Assembly (NCBI GenBank): GCA_947627785.1
Contig: CANQXC010000030.1
Span: 1-9,629, forward strand
Direction of reading: 5' to 3'
DNA from: an uncultured Clostridia bacterium
Lineage (GTDB): Bacteria > Bacillota > Clostridia > TANB77 > CAG-508
DNA: 9,629 nt
This document shows positions 5,423 through 9,629 of the stretch, piece after piece (position 1 is the first letter of the stretch; each line of letters starts with the position of its first letter). Below the pieces are notes generated by a model. The model was given only the letters and a program-made list of their open reading frames with translations. It was not told where the DNA came from and did no database searches. Position numbers and translations under genes: made by a program.

Positions 5423-5887
5423 ATGTTAAATGTCTTAAGAAAGCTTACATGGTGGTTTGGAGTCTTTGGCATTAGCGTTGTAGTATCTAACGTTTTACAT
5501 TGGACTACTCAGGGTATAGCATTTTTATGTATAGACATAGGAGGAAGCTTGTTATTTATTATATTCTTATATACATACTTACTATTATTTAGAGATGATA
5601 TAGATTCAGAATATGTAAGTAGGCAGCTTCCATACACATTATTAGATTCAATTTGTTTGAGTGTCATTGTATTATGTGCAACATGGCTTCTATCAAAAAT
5701 TTTAAGAGTCGATTTTTATATTACGTATGAAATTATAACCTTTGGACGTCGGCTTTACGTAGAAGATGATACAGACGAATACGAAGATGATTATGATGAT
5801 GAAGATGAGCATGATGACGATGGGTACGACGATGACGAATATGATGATGACGATTATGATGATGACGAAGGTGATAGCGACAATTGA
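5423..5887 (+). CDS. Small membrane protein with acidic DDDxY tail
   Basis: I do not recognise a family. The 154-aa protein has three likely membrane segments at about residues 8-26, 32-56 and 73-95. A short link (96-112) leads to an extremely acidic tail (113-154) made almost only of Asp, Glu and Tyr. Residues 131-150 are four DDDxY-like pentapeptides (DDDGY, DDDEY, DDDDY, DDDEG). ATG at 5423 follows GGAGGG with 8-nt spacing. It stands alone, with its own promoter upstream and a terminator just after. The tail could bind cations or basic proteins, or be a product of repeat expansion. It is the first host gene right of the element. Confidence 0.82.
   Translation: MLNVLRKLTWWFGVFGISVVVSNVLHWTTQGIAFLCIDIGGSLLFIIFLYTYLLLFRDDIDSEYVSRQLPYTLLDSICLSVIVLCATWLLSKILRVDFYITYEIITFGRRLYVEDDTDEYEDDYDDEDEHDDDGYDDDEYDDDDYDDDEGDSDN
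5813..5872 (+). repeat. 15-bp coding tandem repeat (DDDxY)
   Basis: There are four imperfect 15-bp units encoding Asp-rich pentapeptides in the C-terminal tail. The flanking codons (5762-5812) are also GAT/GAA/GAC-rich. Such runs can gain or lose units in frame. Confidence 0.65.
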
Positions 5888-5899
5888 GGGAGAAATGAA

Positions 5900-5929
5900 G
5901 GTGCATGTTATTTAACATGCATCTTTTTT
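5900..5929 (+). terminator. Terminator after the acidic membrane protein gene
   Basis: The stem TGCATGTTA/TAACATGCA (5902-5910 with 5913-5921) is extended by G-C and G-T pairs and followed by six Ts (5924-5929). Confidence 0.87.
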
Positions 5930-5989
5930 ATTGTTAAAAACAAATCTTATAGGGTATATCTATATAAGATATAAAAATTAAAAAACATA

Positions 5990-6018
5990 TTGCAAAGCTG
6001 AAAAAAGTACAGTATAAT
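5990..6018 (+). promoter_or_regulatory. Promoter of the DUF362 gene
   Basis: The -35 TTGCAA (5990-5995), a 17-bp spacer and the perfect -10 TATAAT (6013-6018) give a start near 6025 and a leader of about 95 nt. I see no clear structure in that leader. Confidence 0.7.
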
Positions 6019-6119
6019 AATCGCATAATCTAAATAAAATATGATTATAAAAATTCGTTATGAGCAAATTCTTATAAAAGGTTTTGTTCATAAATTATAC
6101 GAAGGAAAGGAATTTGAAT

Positions 6120-7001
6120 ATGGAAAAAGCAAAAGTATATTTTACAAAGCAAATTACACCAGAGGGGTTAATTAAAATTTATGAAAAATTAGGGAAAGAA
6201 CTAACAGGAAAAGTAGCAGTAAAAATATCAACAGGGGAACCAGGAGGACACAATTTCTTGAATCCAAATTTAATAAAAGATTTAGTAAATAAATTAAACG
6301 GAACAATAGTTGAATGTAATACTGCATATGCTGGAAGGAGAAATACTACAGAAGAACATTGGAAAGCAATAAAAGAACATGGATTTATGGATATAGCAAA
6401 AGTAGATATCATGGATGAAGATGGTGATATGCCTATACCAGTAAAAGGAGGAACTCATTTAAAAGAAAATTATGTAGGAAGTCATTTACAAAATTATGAT
6501 TCAATGTTAATGCTTTCACATTTTAAAGGTCATGCAATGGGTGGCTTTGGTGGAGCACTTAAAAATATGTCAATAGGAGTTGCATCATCAGGTGGAAAAT
6601 CATGGATTCATACAGCTGGAAAAACAAGAGTTCCAGATGAATTATGGGCTAATATACCTAAGCAAGACCATTTCCTAGAATCAATGGCAGAAGCAGATGA
6701 ATCAGTTATTGATTATATGAAAGGAAATATTGTATATATAAATGTAATAAACAATTTATCAATAGACTGTGATTGTGATAGCAATCCAGAAGCACCATGT
6801 ATGGCAGATATAGGAATAACAGCATCTCTAGATCCAGTTGCTTGTGATAAAGCAAGTTTAGATTTAGTATATAATTCAAAAGATGAAGGGAAAGCAAGAT
6901 TAATAGCAAGAATAGAAGAAAAACATGGAATAAGAACAGTAGAACATGCAGAAGAACTTGGCATTGGAACTACTCAATATGAGTTAATTAATATTGATTA
7001 A
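6120..7001 (+). CDS. DUF362-family protein, possible Fe-S protein
   Basis: This 293-aa protein matches the DUF362 family, common in anaerobes and often annotated as an uncharacterised Fe-S centre protein. Key features are VAVKISTGEPGG near the N terminus (32-43), LMLSHFKGHAMGGFGGALKN (130-149, a family hallmark), CDCDSNPEAPCMADIGI (217-233) and LDPVACDKASLDLV (237-250). Cys217, Cys219 and Cys227 could hold a metal or cluster. No separate ferredoxin domain (CxxCxxCxxxCP) is present, unlike many longer relatives. ATG at 6120 is chosen because AAGGAAAGG lies just upstream; a TTG at 6084 in frame would bury that site. It is monocistronic by its own promoter, and no terminator is obvious before the next gene. 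Substrate and reaction are unknown. Confidence 0.88.
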   Translation: MEKAKVYFTKQITPEGLIKIYEKLGKELTGKVAVKISTGEPGGHNFLNPNLIKDLVNKLNGTIVECNTAYAGRRNTTEEHWKAIKEHGFMDIAKVDIMDEDGDMPIPVKGGTHLKENYVGSHLQNYDSMLMLSHFKGHAMGGFGGALKNMSIGVASSGGKSWIHTAGKTRVPDELWANIPKQDHFLESMAEADESVIDYMKGNIVYINVINNLSIDCDCDSNPEAPCMADIGITASLDPVACDKASLDLVYNSKDEGKARLIARIEEKHGIRTVEHAEELGIGTTQYELINID

Positions 7002-7052
7002 AAATTATATTTAATATAGAAGAATACAATGAAATATTTAATAAGATATAAG

Positions 7053-7058
7053 TATAAC
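7053..7058 (+). promoter_or_regulatory. Possible -10 of the ECF/DUF1893 operon
   Basis: TATAAC at 7053-7058 would start RNA at about 7065, just before the pseudoknot at 7073. No good -35 is found 17 bp upstream, so the call is weak; read-through from the DUF362 gene is also possible. Confidence 0.3.
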
Positions 7059-7072
7059 ATAATTATTTATTG

Positions 7073-7122
7073 AAGGTTTATAGGTGTAGCCTTATGAAAA
7101 AACCTAAATATATTATATAAGG
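7073..7122 (+). ncRNA. Pseudoknot leader, preQ1-I-like riboswitch candidate
   Basis: Two stems interleave as an H-type pseudoknot: P1 AAGG (7073-7076) with CCTT (7090-7093), and P2 TAGG (7081-7084) with CCTA (7103-7106). The linker ATGAAAAAA is A-rich. The size and A-rich tail resemble the preQ1 class I riboswitch (Bacillus queC leader). The base just 3' of the P2 strand is U (7085) where preQ1-I has the ligand-pairing C, so preQ1 is not assured. CCTTAT (7090-7095) is also complementary to ATAAGG (7117-7122), which includes the ribosome site of the transporter gene, giving an alternative fold that would block translation. There is no T run, so control would be translational. Confidence 0.4.
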
Positions 7123-7133
7123 ATGATAAGTTT

Positions 7134-7691
7134 ATGGAAAAAGTAGAAAATAAAAAATCAATAAGTGATGTTTTATCAAATAAAAAGGTAAAATATATTG
7201 TAGGTACAGTATTATTAAGTGGAATAGGAATTACACTTCCTAGAATATTTCATATATTAGCAGGTAGTTCAGCAGGAGCAATATTTTTACCAATGCATAT
7301 AGCAGTTCTAATTGCTGCATTAACATTTGGCATATTAAGTGCAACAATAGTTGGTGGAAGTTCTGTAATATTTAGTTATTTGCTAACAGGAATGCCTAGT
7401 TTAGCAAGATTACCATATATGCTAATAGAACTAGTAATATATGCAATACTACTAGGATTATTAAGTAAAAAATACAATAATTATATTTCATTAATAACAA
7501 CAATTGTATTAGGAAGAATTATATATGCAGGAGTTTTATTTGCAGCAATAAATGTATTTGGTTTTCAAACTTATGGAATATCTGTAATAGCTTCTATAAA
7601 AACTGGTTTGCCAGGAATTGCAATTCAAATATTGACTATTCCTTTAATTGTAAAACTTATGAATGAAAGGTTAAATTTAAAGAATGAATAA
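7134..7691 (+). CDS. ECF transporter S component (substrate unknown)
   Basis: This 185-aa integral membrane protein is a likely substrate-binding S component of an energy-coupling-factor vitamin or micronutrient importer. After a lysine-rich N terminus (1-20) there are about six hydrophobic segments (22-40, 47-68, 70-86, 93-110, 117-141, 150-175). The motifs FLPMHIAVL (51-59) and LLTGMPSLARLPYMLIEL (83-100) are typical of the ECF S family with LPMH and TGMP signatures. No EcfA or EcfT gene is in the window, so it would use a shared module encoded elsewhere (group II). ATG follows AAGG about 11 nt upstream. It overlaps the next gene by 8 bp, so the two form an operon. The structured leader upstream suggests control by a small molecule, possibly the imported one. 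Confidence 0.85.
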   Translation: MEKVENKKSISDVLSNKKVKYIVGTVLLSGIGITLPRIFHILAGSSAGAIFLPMHIAVLIAALTFGILSATIVGGSSVIFSYLLTGMPSLARLPYMLIELVIYAILLGLLSKKYNNYISLITTIVLGRIIYAGVLFAAINVFGFQTYGISVIASIKTGLPGIAIQILTIPLIVKLMNERLNLKNE

Positions 7692-8088
7692 TTTAGAAAA
7701 AGTAAAAGAAAAGCTATATGATGCAAATCCGAGTTTAGTTGTTTTATATAAAAGTGGAATTTGCAAGGAATATTATAATTCAGGTATTAAAGATATAATT
7801 ACAATTTTGAAACAAGACAAGGATACCTTAAAAGATGCAATTATTGCAGATAAGGTAATAGGAAAAGTTGCAGCAAGTATTTTAGTATTGGCAGGAGTAA
7901 AAGAAATATATGCAGATACATTAAGCGAAATTGCAATACCTATTTTAGAAAAAAATGGTGTAAAATATGAATATAAAAATAAAGTGAAATATATTTTAAA
8001 TAGAGATAAAACAGGTATGTGCCCAATGGAGAGCAAATTTAAAGATGAAAATAATTTGATGAACATTTATAATGAATTTGTTAAATAA
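7684..8088 (+). CDS. DUF1893-family protein
   Basis: This 134-aa cytosolic protein is of the DUF1893 family. A solved member (TM1506 of Thermotoga) has a fold related to cytidine deaminases, but the reaction is unknown. Family signatures are SLVVLYKSGICKEYYNSGIK (17-36), ADKVIGKVAASILV (55-68) and LNRDKTGMCPMES (105-117), with Cys113 in the C-P-M-E motif. The start overlaps the end of the transporter gene by 8 bp, with only a weak GAAAGG 13 nt upstream, so translation is likely coupled. Pairing with an ECF S component suggests it handles or salvages the imported compound. That role is inferred from context only. Confidence 0.9.
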   Translation: MNNLEKVKEKLYDANPSLVVLYKSGICKEYYNSGIKDIITILKQDKDTLKDAIIADKVIGKVAASILVLAGVKEIYADTLSEIAIPILEKNGVKYEYKNKVKYILNRDKTGMCPMESKFKDENNLMNIYNEFVK

Positions 8089-8104
8089 AAAGACTAACAT
8101 ATTA

Positions 8105-8145
8105 AACCTCAAGTAAGTTTTAGAACTTGCTTGAGGTTTTTGTTT
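8105..8145 (+). terminator. Terminator of the ECF-DUF1893 operon
   Basis: A 15-bp stem (8105-8119 with 8124-8138, one G-T pair) with a 4-nt loop is followed by a T run (8137-8141). It separates the operon from the mraZ promoter. Confidence 0.9.
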
Positions 8146-8187
8146 ATGCAACTCTTTAAAAAAAATTAAAAAATTTTAAAAAAAGTA

Positions 8188-8216
8188 TTGATTTTTTAAT
8201 ATATATAGTATAAAAT
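8188..8216 (+). promoter_or_regulatory. mraZ (division cluster) promoter
   Basis: The -35 TTGATT (8188-8193), exactly 17 bp and the -10 TAAAAT (8211-8216) give a start near 8223, immediately before the MraZ boxes. Confidence 0.7.
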
Positions 8217-8225
8217 GGTAACGAT

Positions 8226-8250
8226 GTGGAGGAAAGTGGTAAAAAGTGGT
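8226..8250 (+). promoter_or_regulatory. MraZ-binding boxes, three GTGGN repeats
   Basis: GTGGA at 8226-8230, GTGGT at 8236-8240 and GTGGT at 8246-8250 are spaced exactly 10 bp apart, one helical turn, between the promoter and the gene. MraZ of other bacteria binds such TGG(G)-type direct repeats upstream of its own gene and represses it; here autoregulation is expected. Confidence 0.75.
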
Positions 8251-8274
8251 GGACAAAAAAGGAAGTGAGAAATT

Positions 8275-8712
8275 TTGTTAATAGGAGAATATGAACATTC
8301 AATTGATACAAAAGGTAGACTAATAATGCCAGCTAAATTAAAAGAAGATATTGGAGAAAAGTTTGTAATCACAAAAGGTTTAGATGGATGTTTATTTGTA
8401 TATTCTCAAAAAGAATGGCAAAATTTTGAAGAAAAATTAAGAACTTTTCCACTTACAAACAAAGATGCAAGAGCATTAATGAGATTTTTCCTTGCAGGAG
8501 CTATGGAATGTGAAATAGATAAACAAGGAAGATTTCTAATAGCAGGCAATTTAAGAGAATTTGCAGGTTTAGAAAAAGAAGTAGTAATAATAGGAGTTTT
8601 AAACAAGATAGAAATCTGGAGCAAAGAAAAATGGTTAAAATACAGTGAAGAAGAAAATAGCGAAGCTGATGAAATAGCTGAGAAAATGGCAAATTTGGAT
8701 TTAGGTATATAA
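8275..8712 (+). CDS. mraZ: Transcriptional regulator MraZ
   Basis: This 145-aa protein has the usual MraZ length. It has two SpoVT/AbrB-like swapped-hairpin domains, each with the DxxGR motif: DTKGR (11-15) and DKQGR (82-86). It also has MLIGEYEHSIDTKGRLIMPA at the start and ALMRFFLAGAMECE (67-80). MraZ forms a ring-shaped oligomer, binds the boxes upstream of its gene and controls the division and cell-wall cluster. The start is TTG at 8275, with GGAAGTGAG about 5 nt upstream; an ATG is not available at the family start position. The next gene is rsmH, as usual, but about 540 bp away instead of directly adjacent. Confidence 0.96.
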   Translation: MLIGEYEHSIDTKGRLIMPAKLKEDIGEKFVITKGLDGCLFVYSQKEWQNFEEKLRTFPLTNKDARALMRFFLAGAMECEIDKQGRFLIAGNLREFAGLEKEVVIIGVLNKIEIWSKEKWLKYSEEENSEADEIAEKMANLDLGI

Positions 8713-8735
8713 CTTGAAAAAGTTTATATAGAAAT

Positions 8736-9095
8736 ACTAAAGATGAAATTAGAAGAAACAAAAGAATAAATTTAAAACAAAAGAATTAGAAAAACAGAAG
8801 AATTATAAAGAACAAAAAGTACAAAAGATTTTAAAATAAACCAGAAAAACAAAAGAAGCTAAAAAGAACAAAAGAATTTATAGAACAAAAGAAATTTAAA
8901 TAGTAAAACAAAAGATAATTTAAATTAAACAAAAGAAATTTTAAAATTTATCTAAAGAAATTGTAAATAGAACTAAAGAAAATTTAATATTGAAACTAAA
9001 GATAATGATTATTAAACAAAAGATGAAATATAAAATGTAAAATAATACAAATGATTATTAATTATCATACAAAAGTAGGATGTATATACTAAAGA
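8736..9095 (+). repeat. Phased degenerate array of ACWAAAGA octamers
   Basis: About 18 copies of ACAAAAGA, ACTAAAGA or one- to two-base variants start at 8736, 8758, 8777, 8794, 8812, 8821, 8849, 8868, 8885, 8908, 8929, 8951, 8972, 8995, 9016, 9047, 9069 and 9088. The central spacings (8885 to 9016) are 23, 21, 22, 21, 23 and 21 bp, about two helical turns. All copies point the same way, and the DNA between them is variable A/T. Stops occur in all plus-strand frames, so it is noncoding. It fills most of the mraZ-rsmH gap. Function is unknown. Confidence 0.6.
9062..9090 (+). promoter_or_regulatory. Possible promoter upstream of rsmH
   Basis: TTATCA (9062-9067), 17 bp and TATACT (9085-9090) would start RNA near 9097, just before the structured leader. 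The -35 matches the consensus at only four positions. Confidence 0.35.
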
Positions 9096-9116
9096 TTTAT
9101 TAAAAAACTAGAGACC

Positions 9117-9214
9117 AGCAGTTGGTAAAAAATACCAACTGCTCAAAGTGTTATTGCTAAGGCAACAAGATTTCCAAGTAAACACCAACAATCTTTGATT
9201 ATGTTGGGAGGGTG
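9117..9214 (+). other. Structured leader region upstream of rsmH
   Basis: A perfect 11-bp hairpin (9117-9127 with 9133-9143, loop AAAAA) has no T run and so is not a normal terminator. It is followed by further possible pairings: TTGC/GCAA (9154-9157 with 9162-9165), AAGATT/AATCTT (9167-9172 with 9190-9195) and CCAACA/TGTTGG (9185-9190 with 9202-9207). The last two share base 9190 and compete. The base composition is less AT-rich than the array before it. It may be an RNA regulator of rsmH; I do not recognise a known class. Confidence 0.4.
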
Positions 9215-9225
9215 GAGTTCTTATT

Positions 9226-9255
9226 ATGAAATTGATAATAGAGGTTAAAAAATGA
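9226..9255 (+). CDS. Possible 9-codon leader ORF before rsmH
   Basis: ATG at 9226 opens MKLIIEVKK and stops at TGA 9253-9255, overlapping the rsmH ATG (ATGA). A strong GGGAGGGTGGAG lies about 9 nt upstream of this ATG. rsmH has its own GAGG 7 nt upstream, so the leader may couple or boost translation. It could also be chance. Confidence 0.35.
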   Translation: MKLIIEVKK

Positions 9256-9629
9256 GAGAATTTGAACATATTCCAGTATTATTAAATGAATGTATTGAAG
9301 GGTTAAATGTAAAAAAAGATGGAATATATGTTGATGGAACATTAGGAGGAGCAGGACATAGCTTAGAAATAGCAAAGAGGCTAGATACAGGAATGCTAAT
9401 AGGTATAGATAGAGATGAAGAAGCTATAAAGAAAGCAAAAGATATATTAAAAGATTTTAGTAATATAATTTATGTTCATAATAATCATGATAATATAAAA
9501 AATATCTTATTAGATTTACAAATTAATAAAGTCGATGGAATTCTATTAGATCTAGGAGTTTCATCATATCAAATAGATGAAGAAACAAGAGGGTTTAGTT
9601 ATATGAGTGATAGTCCATTAGATATGAGA
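9252..9629 (+). CDS. rsmH: 16S rRNA (cytosine-1402-N4) methyltransferase, 5' part
   Basis: The first 126 residues are present and the gene runs off the window; the full protein is usually about 310 aa. RsmH (MraW) transfers a methyl group from S-adenosylmethionine to N4 of C1402 in 16S rRNA. Diagnostic features are HIPVLLNE (6-13), the SAM-binding motif VDGTLGGAGHS (27-37), GIDRDEEAI (51-59), ILLDLGVSS (97-105) and GFSYMSDSPLDMR (114-126). ATG at 9252 has GAGG with 7-nt spacing. It belongs to the mraZ-rsmH-ftsL division cluster, separated here from mraZ by an unusual 540-bp noncoding stretch. Confidence 0.96.
   Translation, partial: MREFEHIPVLLNECIEGLNVKKDGIYVDGTLGGAGHSLEIAKRLDTGMLIGIDRDEEAIKKAKDILKDFSNIIYVHNNHDNIKNILLDLQINKVDGILLDLGVSSYQIDEETRGFSYMSDSPLDMR

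Noticed and set aside
5254..5472. Minus-strand frame of 72 codons near the element's right end
   Set aside because: It overlaps the promoter and start of the membrane protein gene, with no ribosome site and no recognisable motif.
5733..5918. His-rich minus-strand frame
   Set aside because: It is antisense of the Asp/Glu repeat tail; histidines come from the reverse complement of GAT/GAC codons.
8745..8769. Extra gene after mraZ starting MKLEETKE
   Set aside because: It stops after eight codons, and all frames through the repeat array are broken by stops.
8736..9095. CRISPR array
   Set aside because: The repeat unit is only 8 bases and degenerate, the intervals are about 13 bp, and no cas genes are present.
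9200..9220. T-box (GGGAGGGTGGAGTT resembles the T-box core)
   Set aside because: No stem I with specifier loop, no AG-bulge motif and no terminator/antiterminator pair; the G-rich run is better explained as a ribosome site.

Overview
The window is AT-rich DNA from a low-GC Gram-positive bacterium, most likely a Clostridia-type Firmicute. The evidence is the strong purine-rich ribosome binding sites, frequent TTG/GTG starts, TTGNNN-N17-TATAAT promoters, a DUF362 protein, an ECF transporter S component next to a DUF1893 gene, and mraZ-rsmH at the start of the division/cell-wall cluster. No species can be named from the sequence alone.

Layout. (1) 1-169: a tRNA-Asp (5' end cut by the window) and a complete tRNA-Phe. 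(2) 124-5195: an integrated mobile element bounded by a perfect 46-bp direct repeat of the tRNA-Phe 3' half, 5,026 bp from one repeat to the other. On the minus strand it carries a tyrosine integrase, a 52-aa excisionase-like gene and a Rep_trans-type replication initiator. A structured origin-like leader and a divergent promoter region follow. Then come a LexA/CI-like repressor without catalytic residues, a small XRE regulator (minus strand), a second small XRE regulator and an unrecognised 224-aa protein. (3) 5196-5930: the displaced host terminator of the tRNA operon and a small membrane protein with a very acidic DDDxY tail. (4) 5990-8145: a DUF362 gene, then an ECF S component-DUF1893 operon preceded by a pseudoknot-like leader. 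(5) 8188-9629: the mraZ promoter with MraZ boxes, mraZ, a 540-bp noncoding gap holding a phased ACWAAAGA repeat array and a structured leader, and the start of rsmH.

How the element may work. Integrase acts on the 46-bp core and on paired TTTGCTAACC arm sites, 11 bp apart, found at both ends. Rep and the excisionase are coupled (TAATG overlap) and read from one promoter. That promoter lies back-to-back with the repressor promoter, with GTTGA/TCAAC operator half-sites between them. The integrase has its own promoter inside the end of the excisionase gene. That promoter is nearly the same 29-bp module as the promoter of the small XRE gene, which suggests one regulator controls both. The element looks like a minimal integrative, rolling-circle-replicating or mobilizable element with one possible cargo gene. 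No coupling protein or transfer machinery is visible.
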